From Candidatus Nanosynbacter sp. TM7-076 (GTDB lineage: Bacteria; Patescibacteriota; Saccharimonadia; Saccharimonadales; Saccharimonadaceae), in the NCBI RefSeq assembly GCF_022828325.1, contig NZ_JAJQJS010000002.1:124001-188000 (forward strand): a DNA stretch of 64,000 bases, written 5' to 3'. The stretch's first letter is position 1, and every line of letters starts with the position of its first letter. This document shows positions 17,865 to 26,977 of this stretch, in pieces. The position numbers and the translations under genes are program-made. The notes beneath the pieces are model-generated. The model had not been told where the DNA came from and searched no databases. It saw only the letters and a list, made by a program, of their open reading frames with translations.

Positions 17865-18679
17865 ATGCCAAAAAGTTCTTTTGTGTTGTGAAGAGTAGCT
17901 TGGCTTAAAACATCAAAATCAATATTTCGCTGCTTTGCCCAATGTTCAGCCACCAATCTCACATATTCTGGCTTGTTTATATTACCACGAAACGGCGCTG
18001 GTGTCAAGAATGGCGCGTCAGTTTCTAGCAATAATCGCTCCAGCGGAATTGAAGCGAACAATTCTTTCTGCAATTGATCCTTTGTGAATGTACTAATTCC
18101 ATTAAGTCCAACGTACAAATTTCGCGAAAAACCTTTTTCCAAATTTTCACGCGTATCTGTAAAACTATGCAACACGCCGCGAAGCCCGTGAAAATTGTCA
18201 AAAATTAGCCAAAAATCATCCCAAACTGACGGCTGATCTGCAGCGCCATCGCGAACATGAAAACTTACTGGCAAATCGTAATCAACCGCCATTTGAAGTT
18301 GCGCTTCCAAGCCTTCAATTTGCGTTTCTCGCGGACTGTTATTGTAATAATAATCAAGCCCAATTTCACCAATTGCCACAATCGGAGAATTTTCCGTCTT
18401 ATTCTCCAGTAAAGTTTTGACATCTTCCCAGCCATCTTTCGTATCGTGCGGATGAACGCCAATTGCTGCCCAAGTAAACTCATGATTCGCGGCGAATTCC
18501 ACAGCTTGACAGCTACTTCGCTGGTCAGTACCGACACAAATCATGCCAATATTCGCCTCGACCGTTTCTTTATAAAATTGCTCGCGATTGTCCGTAAAAA
18601 ATTCTGTATCGTGCAAATGACAATGCGAATCTATCAGACGTAAACCCTCAGTTGCACTTTCCTTATCAACTTCAATCAT
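17861..18679 (-). CDS. tatD: TatD family metal-dependent deoxyribonuclease
   Basis: 272 residues, normal length. Metal ligands are visible in DSHCHLHD (first His pair), the Glu in AIGEIGLDYYY, a His in PVSFHVRDG, and LLETDAPFLTP near the C-terminus. TatD enzymes are 3'-5' exonucleases acting on DNA and RNA ends. It lies three bases after metG, the widespread metG-tatD pairing. Confidence 0.93.
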   Translation of the reverse strand: MIEVDKESATEGLRLIDSHCHLHDTEFFTDNREQFYKETVEANIGMICVGTDQRSSCQAVEFAANHEFTWAAIGVHPHDTKDGWEDVKTLLENKTENSPIVAIGEIGLDYYYNNSPRETQIEGLEAQLQMAVDYDLPVSFHVRDGAADQPSVWDDFWLIFDNFHGLRGVLHSFTDTRENLEKGFSRNLYVGLNGISTFTKDQLQKELFASIPLERLLLETDAPFLTPAPFRGNINKPEYVRLVAEHWAKQRNIDFDVLSQATLHNTKELFGI

Positions 18680-18682
18680 AAA

Positions 18683-20194
18683 CTATTTAACCTGAGATTC
18701 TGTTTTCGGGGCGCGTGGATCTGGTGTGTGAATATATTTGCGCGGGAACAAAGGCATCAATTCTGATGGCACGACACCACTAGCAAACATATCATGAATT
18801 TTCTCGGCAGTTTGCGGCATAAATGGACGAAGCATGTCGGACACTTGAAGTAATGTGCCACAAGCATGCGCCAAAATCTCGCTCAAATGCGACTCTGCTT
18901 CTGGATCTTTATCGCGATTTTTAGCGACTTGCCATGGTTGAACTCGCTCAATATATTGATTCAAAGAGCGAACAATTAGCCAAATTTCGTCCATTGCTTG
19001 GTCAAACATATAACTTTCCATTGCCTGACGATACGGCCCCATGTCGTGCTCTGATTGTGGAGCGTCACCAATAACGCCCGCTTGATAATTCTGCACCATT
19101 TTAGCGACTCGCTGAACCAAATTGCCCAAATCATTGCCAAGCTCACCATTATACGCAGCTTCAAACTTTTCCCAAGTAAAGTCGCCGTCATCTTGCGTCG
19201 GCACGTGGCGCAAGAAATAATATCGAAACGCCTCAGCGCCGTAATCTGGAATAATGTCAGTCGGGCCAACACCATTTCCGAGACTCTTTGCCATTTTCAT
19301 TCCGCCAGAATTAATAAATCCATGAACAAGCAAAACCTTCGGAAGCGGCAAATCCAGCGCCATGAGCATTGCTGGCCAAATACCAGCGTGGAAACGGAGA
19401 ATGTCCTTGCCGATAACTTGCACGTCAGCCGGCCAAAAAGATTGCCACTCTTCTGGACGATCAGGATAACCGATAACCGTAATGTAATTGCTCAGAGCAT
19501 CCAGCCAAACGTACATGACTTGATTATCATCACCAGGAACCGGCACGCCCCAGCTAAGATTTTTACGCGGACGAGAAACCGACACATCTTTCAAGCCATC
19601 TTTCATCAATTCCAAAAACTCTTTTTTACGGAATTCAGGCACGATTCTCATTTTATTTGACTCAATCGCCTGACGAATATTGTCCGAAAAAGCACTGGTT
19701 TTAAAATAATAATTTTCCTCACTCAAGCGCTGATACGGAGTTTGGTGATCTGGACAAACCCCATTATTATCGGCAGCTTCTTTATCCGTAACGAAAGCTT
19801 CGCACCCCTGACAATACCAGCCTTCATACGAACCTTTGTAAATGTAACCAGCCTCAACGAGTTTCTGCCAAATATATTGCACCGCAGCAACGTGATGCGC
19901 GTCAGTTGTTCGAATAAAATCCGTCACTGAGATATTCAGCTCATTAATCATCTTCTTAAAATTGACGTGCGTTTGATCGACGTATTCTTGAGGGGTTTGA
20001 TTTTGGCTGGCAGCTTTGGCGGCAATTTTATTGCCATGCTCATCTACACCAGCTTGAAAACGAACTTCACGCCCGTTCTGTCTGGAATATCGCGCCCACA
20101 CGTCTGCCAACATATAATCCATAGCATGCCCAATGTGCGGCAAGCCGTTTACGTAAGGAATAGCAGTAGTGATGTAAGCGTGTTTCTTAGTCAT
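18683..20194 (-). CDS. metG: methionyl-tRNA synthetase
   Basis: 503 residues, class I. The signature is ITTAIPYVNGLPHIGHA (HIGH). A short zinc-binding knuckle follows (CQGCEAF, VCPDHQ), and KMSKS appears as KMAKSLGNG. The protein ends after the anticodon-binding helical bundle without the C-terminal Trbp111-like dimer domain of longer forms. The start lies six bases after TGTTATAAT. It heads an operon with tatD and two unknown genes. Confidence 0.95.
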   Translation of the reverse strand: MTKKHAYITTAIPYVNGLPHIGHAMDYMLADVWARYSRQNGREVRFQAGVDEHGNKIAAKAASQNQTPQEYVDQTHVNFKKMINELNISVTDFIRTTDAHHVAAVQYIWQKLVEAGYIYKGSYEGWYCQGCEAFVTDKEAADNNGVCPDHQTPYQRLSEENYYFKTSAFSDNIRQAIESNKMRIVPEFRKKEFLELMKDGLKDVSVSRPRKNLSWGVPVPGDDNQVMYVWLDALSNYITVIGYPDRPEEWQSFWPADVQVIGKDILRFHAGIWPAMLMALDLPLPKVLLVHGFINSGGMKMAKSLGNGVGPTDIIPDYGAEAFRYYFLRHVPTQDDGDFTWEKFEAAYNGELGNDLGNLVQRVAKMVQNYQAGVIGDAPQSEHDMGPYRQAMESYMFDQAMDEIWLIVRSLNQYIERVQPWQVAKNRDKDPEAESHLSEILAHACGTLLQVSDMLRPFMPQTAEKIHDMFASGVVPSELMPLFPRKYIHTPDPRAPKTESQVK

Positions 20195-20200
20195 AAAGAA

Positions 20201-20209
20201 ATTATAACA
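20201..20209 (-). promoter_or_regulatory. extended -10 of metG
   Basis: TGTTATAAT, six bases, then ATG. It is divergent from the choline-binding-protein promoter. Confidence 0.6.
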
Positions 20210-20253
20210 GATTCAACAGAGCGCCGCCACTGGCGTAAATGTCAATCATAGTA

Positions 20254-20262
20254 TGTTATAAT
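20254..20262 (+). promoter_or_regulatory. extended -10 of the choline-binding-repeat gene
   Basis: TGTTATAAT, then about 27 bases of leader with TAGGAGGAG five bases before the GTG start. The -35 region is weak. Confidence 0.5.
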
Positions 20263-20295
20263 AAAAATTGAAACAATACTTAATAGGAGGAGATT

Positions 20296-21717
20296 GTGAA
20301 GAAAATTTTAAAAAGCTTAGTGGCGGCAATGATCGTAAGCGCCACCATAGTCACAGCAAGCACACCTACAACAACCCATGCGGCAAGCGGAGATTGGCGC
20401 AAAGACTCAATCGGATGGTGGTATAGAAATTCGGATGGCAGTTACCCAAAGAGCAAATGGGAGAGGATTGGCGACAAATGGTACTACTTTGATGGGCGCG
20501 GATATATCATTCACAGTAAATGGGAATATATAAACGGGCACTGGTACTATTTCAATACTAGCGGTCACATGATAGAAAATACCTGGAAGATGATCGGAGA
20601 CAAGTGGTACTACTTCGACACTAAAGGTCACATGCTGCATGACCAGTGGGTCGGCGACTACTACGTCGGTAAAAATGGCGACATGTTAAAGAATACTGTT
20701 ACGCCAGACAACTATGTAGTTGGAAGCGACGGAAAATGGGACAAGAGGTTTTCGAGAGAATTGGCAGAGAGAGCTAAATATCAAAACCTAGATAACGCCA
20801 TATACTCTAAGTTTGCAGCTGCACACTTCATTTCAACCTACTACAAACTAGACTACACTGCAGCACTCCAATTACTAGAGATAATATATCCAAATTACAA
20901 TCCCATCAATAACGCAAAAAGAGCAATAAAATTTTTCATGCCATCAGCCGATATAAATAAAGACCCTCACGCATGGACTTCCAAAAGTCGATTAATGGAA
21001 AGATTTACCAATACGGGACCTAAAGGTGATTTTAGATTCTCAAAGGAAGAGGTTGAAAAAGCGCTTGATGAGCTAAACCATGAAATCGACGTTGCTAAGA
21101 TGTTCCAGATGCAGGCTATAAAGGCTCTAAAAGCCCTAGATTCCTACAACCATACATCAAAAGTAAACTATGAAGATCTTCTCACCTTGCAAGGATTTAC
21201 TAAAGAAGAAATAGACAATGCCCTTAATACAGTAAAGATTGACTTTGCACATAACGCTCAACTAAAAGCCAGCGATATGCTATCAGGACAGAAACCCACC
21301 ATATCAAGAAATTTCATCCTAAGACACTTACAAGGGACCGATAAATTCACTAAGGAAGAGGCAGAAGAAGGTTTACAGCGTCTGAATTATGACTTCAAGA
21401 TCAGCATACGTAATCTTATTGAGAAAAATTACACCACAAGCAGTAACTATAATGGTATGCTTTCAAAAAAATCCATAATAATCAGTATAGCCCGCGATCA
21501 AGAGATGAAGGATTCAGAATCATACATCCGTGAAGTATTAGAAGAATATGATATTAATTACACCGAGCGAGCAAAGCTGCGTGCTATAGATACTCTAAAA
21601 AATATAAAATACAGCAGAAGCGATTTAATAAAATCTCTTGTCGACGGATGGGGGTTCACCAAAGAAGAAGCTACCAACGCTGTTAAAGATTTAAAGCACG
21701 ATAATTTGATAGATTAA
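20296..21717 (+). CDS. secreted protein with choline-binding-type repeats and Ltp-like helical repeats
   Basis: 473 residues. A signal peptide ends near HAA-S31. Residues about 32-150 hold four to five cell-wall-binding repeats of the choline/glucan-binding type (GWWYRNSDG, DKWYYFDGRGY, GHWYYFNTSGH, DKWYYFDTKGH). Residues 155-473 contain about four helical repeats, each ending in a segment like GFTKEEATNAVKDL or KFTKEEAEEGLQRL. They resemble the Ltp/host-cell-surface-exposed lipoprotein repeat (PF07553-like). No LPxTG, lipobox or membrane helix follows, so attachment should be through the wall-binding repeats. The GTG start has an ideal Shine-Dalgarno. The protein could bind its own wall or that of a neighbouring bacterium. 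The repeat types are common in Firmicutes, so transfer is possible. Confidence 0.75.
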   Translation: MKKILKSLVAAMIVSATIVTASTPTTTHAASGDWRKDSIGWWYRNSDGSYPKSKWERIGDKWYYFDGRGYIIHSKWEYINGHWYYFNTSGHMIENTWKMIGDKWYYFDTKGHMLHDQWVGDYYVGKNGDMLKNTVTPDNYVVGSDGKWDKRFSRELAERAKYQNLDNAIYSKFAAAHFISTYYKLDYTAALQLLEIIYPNYNPINNAKRAIKFFMPSADINKDPHAWTSKSRLMERFTNTGPKGDFRFSKEEVEKALDELNHEIDVAKMFQMQAIKALKALDSYNHTSKVNYEDLLTLQGFTKEEIDNALNTVKIDFAHNAQLKASDMLSGQKPTISRNFILRHLQGTDKFTKEEAEEGLQRLNYDFKISIRNLIEKNYTTSSNYNGMLSKKSIIISIARDQEMKDSESYIREVLEEYDINYTERAKLRAIDTLKNIKYSRSDLIKSLVDGWGFTKEEATNAVKDLKHDNLID

Positions 21718-21734
21718 TTCAGTCTTTTAGCGTA

Positions 21735-21778
21735 AAGAACGACTCAGTTTAAAACCTCTGAGTCGTTCTTATTTTTTT
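21735..21778 (+). terminator. terminator of the choline-binding-repeat gene
   Basis: AAGAACGACTCAG pairs with CTGAGTCGTTCTT (13 perfect pairs, ten-base loop), followed by ATTTTTTT. The opposite strand lacks a long T run. Confidence 0.9.
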
Positions 21779-21815
21779 GATATTGTCACCTGTCTTTAAA
21801 TAATTATAAATTCCG

Positions 21816-22592
21816 TCACCCTTTCAGTAGTCTCTTCCAATCTTCAATCGCCAAATCTTCAGCGCGAGCATCTGGTGAAATTCCTGCATTTTTCAGCAAT
21901 TCTTCCGCCACACTTTTATCAATCCCCAAACCACCACTCAAGCTAGAGCGTAATTTCTTACGCTTAGCAGAAAATCCAGCCTTAACAATGCGGAAAAAAT
22001 CTCTCTGATCTTCTGAGGTGATTAACGGATTGTCGCGAGTCCTCAAAACTACAACCTGCGAGTCAACTTTCGGCGGTGGCGTAAAAAACTGCCTAGGAAC
22101 TTCAATATCCAACTCCACTTCGGCAAAAATCTGAACGCTCACAGACAGAATACTCATATTTCCAGCCTCTGCCGCAATTCGCTCGGCAACTTCTTTTTGT
22201 ACCAATAGCACCGCGATGCTCGGCTTATTTTCCGCAGTCATCAATTTTTCAACAATTTTGCTGGTAATGTAATATGGGACATTAGCTACAACTTTGTAAT
22301 TTTTTGGCAATTGGCTCAGATCAAATTGCAATATATCTTGATTCACGACAGTTAATTTCTTACCCGGAAATTGCCCTGGTAATTTTCGTGCCAAATCTGC
22401 GTCAAATTCCACGGCGGTCACCGAATTAGCCCGAGCCAACAAGCGACTAGTCAAAGTACCTAGCCCTGGCCCAATCTCCAACACGACATCATCGCCCGTC
22501 AATTCGGCCGCTTCAGCAATATCCGCCAAAATCTCCGGATCTTTCAGCCAATGCTGTCCAAGCGATTTTTTTGGTCCATGAGAAGAAGCCAT
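21816..22592 (-). CDS. rsmA: 16S rRNA (adenine1518-N6/adenine1519-N6) dimethyltransferase
   Basis: 258 residues. Class I methyltransferase motif I is VLEIGPGLGTLTSRLL, and the catalytic motif IV is NVPYYIT (usually NLPYY). The C-terminal helical domain carries FSAKRKKLRSSL. It dimethylates two adjacent adenines in helix 45 of 16S rRNA. It directly abuts the 3D-domain gene, with which it is probably co-transcribed. Confidence 0.95.
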   Translation of the reverse strand: MASSHGPKKSLGQHWLKDPEILADIAEAAELTGDDVVLEIGPGLGTLTSRLLARANSVTAVEFDADLARKLPGQFPGKKLTVVNQDILQFDLSQLPKNYKVVANVPYYITSKIVEKLMTAENKPSIAVLLVQKEVAERIAAEAGNMSILSVSVQIFAEVELDIEVPRQFFTPPPKVDSQVVVLRTRDNPLITSEDQRDFFRIVKAGFSAKRKKLRSSLSGGLGIDKSVAEELLKNAGISPDARAEDLAIEDWKRLLKG

Positions 22593-23630
22593 TTAGCGTC
22601 CGTCTCCATTCGTCCAGTCAGTCGCCAAGTCGAATCCGTGCGGATGTTTGGTTGCAAATCCACCGGTATCATAAACCTTACCCGGACCCATGCTAGTCTC
22701 AACCACCGAACATCGTGGATAATTACCATAATTAGCCGCCACCAAAATATAGCCATCCTTATCAACCTTCGCACCATCCGCCCGCACTGTATAAGTACCG
22801 CCGCTACCACAAGCTTTTATCACAATATTCATCGGCAAATCATAATACGTCTCGCGGTGCGCCACACCCTTGGAGTCGGTAAATATCTGTGCGCCCTTGC
22901 TTTTCGTCAATGGATTTTTAGGTTTCGTGCCAATTATTTCAATCTGCTTCTTCGGCTGCTTTGTGATTTCGCTAGCAACTTCTTTACGGCTAATCTCGCG
23001 CTCGTCCTCTACCTCAACCCGATAAATCACCTTCCGCACACCCTTTTCACCAAGTTGTTTAACACTCTTAAATCCAATCGGCTGAGAATCGTCCTTAATC
23101 TGCTCAATATCAAAATTAATATCAACTTCTTCAGTTATCGTTCGCTGTTTTGATCGCTCAATCTTCATCACCAGACCCACGCCGTTCACCAAAAGATCGT
23201 CAGAATTCGTAAAATGCGTCTTATCTTCACGGTACAAAGTCAGCCCAGCAGCCTTCGCGATCAAAGCCGGCGTCTGCTCGGCGGTAGTTACCTTTAGACG
23301 CTTATTTCCATCGACAATTGTTATTGGGCGAGCGCGAAAAATATTGACCTGGTATTTTGAACCCGTCAATTCCATATCAATATTTGGCTCAACCGCGTCA
23401 ATCTTTTCGTCAATCGTAATCTTAGCCGCACGCAAAGCCTGTCGAACGGTCAATGCGTTTGTGATAATGGTCTTTTCTTCACCGCGATCATAAATACGAA
23501 CCAAATGCTCACCAGAAGTCTTTCCGTCAGCAAACGAAATCATTGGAGTCGCAATCGCAACCAACACAGCTAATCCAATAATTTTTCCAAAAAATAAACC
23601 TTTTGCGCGCATAATAATTTGACAATTCAC
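22593..23630 (-). CDS. secreted G5/DUF348 protein with C-terminal 3D domain
   Basis: About 340 residues. A signal peptide or anchor is followed by DUF348 modules (about 45-140), a G5 domain (about 150-230) and a C-terminal 3D domain with its three Asp residues (VYDTGG, GFDLATDW). The 3D domain is the YabE/YocH- and MltA-like wall-lytic fold. Start is uncertain: GTG at 23630 or ATG at 23612 (MRAKGLF), since neither has a Shine-Dalgarno and a TGATATAAT box lies at 23655-23647. It follows its Rpf-like paralogue, with which it shares the DUF348 region, including 83 identical bases. Confidence 0.85.
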   Translation of the reverse strand: MNCQIIMRAKGLFFGKIIGLAVLVAIATPMISFADGKTSGEHLVRIYDRGEEKTIITNALTVRQALRAAKITIDEKIDAVEPNIDMELTGSKYQVNIFRARPITIVDGNKRLKVTTAEQTPALIAKAAGLTLYREDKTHFTNSDDLLVNGVGLVMKIERSKQRTITEEVDINFDIEQIKDDSQPIGFKSVKQLGEKGVRKVIYRVEVEDEREISRKEVASEITKQPKKQIEIIGTKPKNPLTKSKGAQIFTDSKGVAHRETYYDLPMNIVIKACGSGGTYTVRADGAKVDKDGYILVAANYGNYPRCSVVETSMGPGKVYDTGGFATKHPHGFDLATDWTNGDGR

Positions 23631-23646
23631 ACAATGTATTAGAAAA

Positions 23647-23655
23647 ATTATATCA
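23647..23655 (-). promoter_or_regulatory. extended -10 upstream of the 3D-domain gene
   Basis: TGATATAAT located 16 bases before the GTG at 23630, which would allow separate transcription of the 3D-rsmA pair. Confidence 0.45.
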
Positions 23656-23668
23656 GATTTTGAAACTA

Positions 23669-24835
23669 TTATCTATAGATATCCTGAAGTCCCATTTTAA
23701 CTTTACAAGTCGGCCATGGTTGCCAGCCGCGAGCCTTGTAAGTTTGCCACGCCTTTTCGTCCTGCACAGCAGCTGGAGCGTCAGAAGCCAGTTCGTATCC
23801 GCCATAGTTTCCCCAAGTTCGTTTGTCAAACTGGTATGCACCGTAATATCCATTTCCAGTATTCGATGTATAGCTACCCTCGCAACTTCTCAATCTAGCA
23901 AGTGCTTCAGAAAAACTGCCAGAAAATGACGTAGAGCTTTTCGTCCCCACAATTTCAATCTGCTTCTTTGGCTCTTTTGTCACAACACTAGCGATTTCCT
24001 TGCGGCTCACCTCCACACCGTTCTTCATCTCAACTTCATAAGTGACATTTTTCTTACCGTTCTCGCCCGCCTGTTTTACTTCGCGATATCCCGAATCTCG
24101 ATTCGCGTCTTGAACTTTTTCAACCTCAAATTTCACATCTTCTTCTGCGGTTATAGTTTGCTTGCCATTACGCCAAAGCTCAATTTTCATTCCAGGAATA
24201 ATTTTTGCCGAACGATCCACAGATAGCGTATCATCTTTCTTTGGGTCGATATTCTTCTCTTTCAATAGCTCGCCAACCGTCTTAGCATGTGTGCGAATGA
24301 CAGATTCTTTGCCATAAAGTACAAAATTAACCATCGAGGCTCTGTCAATTTTCATCACCATGTTTGCGCCATCAACCGCCATATTATCGGAATTAGATAA
24401 AGTAGTTTTGTCCTCTTCAAAAACTTCAATTCCAGCGGCCTTCGCAATCAAAGCCGGCGTCTGCTCGGCGGTAGTTACCTTTAGACGCTTATTTCCATCG
24501 ACAATTGTTATTGGGCGAGCGCGAAAAATGTTAATATTGTACTTCTCTGCCACCATCTCCGAATCAAGGCTCGGCTCGACTACGTCTTGGCGTTCATCAA
24601 TAGAAAACTTAGCCAATTTCAAAGCCTCGCGAATCGTCCTCGCTTTTGTAACAATCGTCTTTTCTGCACCTCTGTCGTAAATCGTCACCAACTTTTCGCC
24701 AGCCTTAGTTGCCGGCTTAGTAGCGTCAGCCAACGCTTGATTGACAAAAAATAAACCGCCAACCAGCATCAATATCGCGCCAGAAACGAACGTAATTTTC
24801 TTAGAATAGTGTTTTGCTTGTAATCTTATACCCAT
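23669..24835 (-). CDS. resuscitation-promoting-factor-like wall hydrolase (DUF348-G5-Rpf)
   Basis: 388 residues. A membrane or signal helix (about 15-36) is followed by DUF348 modules, a G5 domain (about 205-285) and a C-terminal transglycosylase-like Rpf domain. In that domain the catalytic Glu lies in LRSCEGSYTSNTGNG and the substrate groove in YYGAYQFDKRTW. The Cys pair of actinobacterial Rpf domains (CEG, PTCKV) is kept. The layout matches actinobacterial RpfB. Such lysozyme-like enzymes cleave the glycan backbone in growth and revival from dormancy. In an epibiont the enzyme might also act on the host wall (inference). Confidence 0.9.
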   Translation of the reverse strand: MGIRLQAKHYSKKITFVSGAILMLVGGLFFVNQALADATKPATKAGEKLVTIYDRGAEKTIVTKARTIREALKLAKFSIDERQDVVEPSLDSEMVAEKYNINIFRARPITIVDGNKRLKVTTAEQTPALIAKAAGIEVFEEDKTTLSNSDNMAVDGANMVMKIDRASMVNFVLYGKESVIRTHAKTVGELLKEKNIDPKKDDTLSVDRSAKIIPGMKIELWRNGKQTITAEEDVKFEVEKVQDANRDSGYREVKQAGENGKKNVTYEVEMKNGVEVSRKEIASVVTKEPKKQIEIVGTKSSTSFSGSFSEALARLRSCEGSYTSNTGNGYYGAYQFDKRTWGNYGGYELASDAPAAVQDEKAWQTYKARGWQPWPTCKVKMGLQDIYR

Positions 24836-24864
24836 AAGTTCACACCCACAATGTAGGTATTCTT

Positions 24865-24873
24865 ATTATATCA
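24865..24873 (-). promoter_or_regulatory. extended -10 of the rpf-like gene
   Basis: TGATATAAT with about 23 bases of leader before the ATG at 24835 and no other in-frame start between. Confidence 0.55.
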
Positions 24874-26973
24874 AATTTTCTCCAAGCGTGCGAACTCAAC
24901 GTTCAATTTCTTAATATTTCCATTGTCAAACTGAACCGTAACACTCAGCCCTTCGCTATCAATAATTTCTCCCGAACCAAAACTCGGACTGCGAACTCGA
25001 TCGCCAACTTCCAAACCAATATCTTCCGAATAAAAATCAGGCTCTATCATCGGCTGAGCTGGTCTATCAACACCACCAGCCATCAAGCCCATTTCGTCCA
25101 AAAACCTCGATGGCATGTTATAGCCAATCTGACCAAATTGCGTCCGAGAGCTGGCACAACTAACGAACAATTCTTCCCTCGCCCGAGTTACACCAACGTA
25201 ACACAACCTGCGCTCTTCTTCGACGTCATCAGCGTTGCTGCTATCAAACACTCTTGCGTGCGGCAAAATCCCCTCTTCCAGTCCCGCCAAAAAAACCACC
25301 GGAAACTCCAAACCTTTAGCCGCATGAAGCGTCATGAGCGTTACTTGCTGATCGGCAGTTGTATCCGTCGAAGACATCAAAGCCATCTCTTCCAAAAACG
25401 TCGCCACGTCAACGTAAGCCTTCGCCTCTGACAAAAGCACGCCGATATTTTCCATTCGCTCCTCAGCTTGCGGTGTTCCGTCGTTTATAAAATCTTCATA
25501 GCCAGTACTTTTCATAATTTTTTCAATCATTTCGGCCGGAGATCCGTCAATTTCCTGCTGCAAATCGTGCAGTTTTTGACCAAACTCTAGCAGCGGACGT
25601 TTTGCACGCGCCGTCAAAGTATCCACTTCATCAACTGCCAACAACCCGCTAATTATATCCTTCCCTGACGCGTCATTCCAGTCCAAAAACTTAGAGATAC
25701 TCACCGCGCCAACGCCACGTTTTGGCGTATTCACAATTCGCAAAAAACTAACTCGATCACTCGGCTGATATAACAATCGAAGATATGCCAATAAATCCTT
25801 AACGACCGCTCGATCTAAAAATCGCAAACCGCCGACAATTTTATACGGAATATAACTCTGACGCAAGGCTCGCTCAATTGCGTAACTTTGCGCATTCGTT
25901 CGATACAACACCGCCACGTCACCATATTGACGACCGTTCGCAATTTGCGCCTGAATCTCATTCGCAATCGCCAGGGCCTCCTCGGACTCATTGTATAATT
26001 GCCATAATTTTGGCTCAACACCGTCACCATTCGCCGTCCATAAATTTTTATCAGTTCTATGAATATTATGACTAATTAGCGCATTTGCCATATTCAAAAT
26101 CGCGCCAGTCGAACGATAATTTTGCTCCAGCTTAACCACCGTCGTGCCCGGAAAATCACGCTCAAAATTGAGAATATTAGTATAATCAGCCCCGCGAAAA
26201 CTATAAATCGACTGGGCATCATCACCAACCACGCATAAATCACGACGCGAATTCACCAGCAACTTAATTAGCGCATACTGCACCGCATTCGTGTCCTGAT
26301 ACTCGTCAATCAGAATATGTTCGAATTGCTGCTGCCATTTATGACGGATATCCGGCTTATTTCTCAACAATTCCACGGTTTTTATCAATAAATCGTCAAA
26401 ATCCAACGCCGAAGCATCTTTCAAAGCTTTTTCATAAGCAAAAAACAGCTCGGCTATTTTCTGCTCTCTTGGGCCGCGAGTCGAAGCCGAAAAATCCTCA
26501 GCACTTCTCATCTCATTTTTAGCGTTCGAAATAGCCGAAAGTACAGCTCGAGGTTTAATATCTTTATCCGTCAAACCGCGAGACTTCATGATCTGCTTCA
26601 TCAAGCTTATTTGATCATCGGTATCGTAAATTAAGAATCGCTTGTCCAGACCAATATTTTCACCATCCATCCGCAACATTCGCACGCAAATACTGTGAAA
26701 AGTTCCCATCCACGGCATAAATTGCCGATTTTCAGAATCTTCACCCAATATTTGCGCCAATCGCTGACGCATTTCCTTCGCAGCTTTGTTAGTAAATGTA
26801 ACCGCCAATATTCGACTAGGAAATATTTTCAACTCGCCAATCAAATAGGCAATTCTATGAGTCAGGGTTTTGGTCTTTCCAGATCCGGCTCCAGCCAAAA
26901 TCAACAACGGCCCATCAGCGTGCGTCACCGCTCGAGCCTGCTCGCTATTTAATCCGTCAGTAAATTTAGACAT
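24871..26973 (-). CDS. pcrA: UvrD/PcrA-type superfamily 1A DNA helicase
   Basis: 700 residues with all SF1A motifs in order: Ia and Walker A in ILAGAGSGKTKTLTHR, II in DEYQDTN, III in GDDAQSIYSFRGA, IV/V in TLMTLHAAKGLEF and VI in RRLCYVGVTRAREEL. The C-terminus ends in the Tudor-like segment GDRVRSPSFGSGEI typical of PcrA/UvrD. It unwinds DNA 3' to 5' in excision repair and at blocked forks. A TGATAAAAT box ends six bases before the ATG, inside the 3' end of the gene upstream, so it may have its own promoter. Confidence 0.93.
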   Translation of the reverse strand: MSKFTDGLNSEQARAVTHADGPLLILAGAGSGKTKTLTHRIAYLIGELKIFPSRILAVTFTNKAAKEMRQRLAQILGEDSENRQFMPWMGTFHSICVRMLRMDGENIGLDKRFLIYDTDDQISLMKQIMKSRGLTDKDIKPRAVLSAISNAKNEMRSAEDFSASTRGPREQKIAELFFAYEKALKDASALDFDDLLIKTVELLRNKPDIRHKWQQQFEHILIDEYQDTNAVQYALIKLLVNSRRDLCVVGDDAQSIYSFRGADYTNILNFERDFPGTTVVKLEQNYRSTGAILNMANALISHNIHRTDKNLWTANGDGVEPKLWQLYNESEEALAIANEIQAQIANGRQYGDVAVLYRTNAQSYAIERALRQSYIPYKIVGGLRFLDRAVVKDLLAYLRLLYQPSDRVSFLRIVNTPKRGVGAVSISKFLDWNDASGKDIISGLLAVDEVDTLTARAKRPLLEFGQKLHDLQQEIDGSPAEMIEKIMKSTGYEDFINDGTPQAEERMENIGVLLSEAKAYVDVATFLEEMALMSSTDTTADQQVTLMTLHAAKGLEFPVVFLAGLEEGILPHARVFDSSNADDVEEERRLCYVGVTRAREELFVSCASSRTQFGQIGYNMPSRFLDEMGLMAGGVDRPAQPMIEPDFYSEDIGLEVGDRVRSPSFGSGEIIDSEGLSVTVQFDNGNIKKLNVEFARLEKI

Positions 26974-26977
26974 ATAT

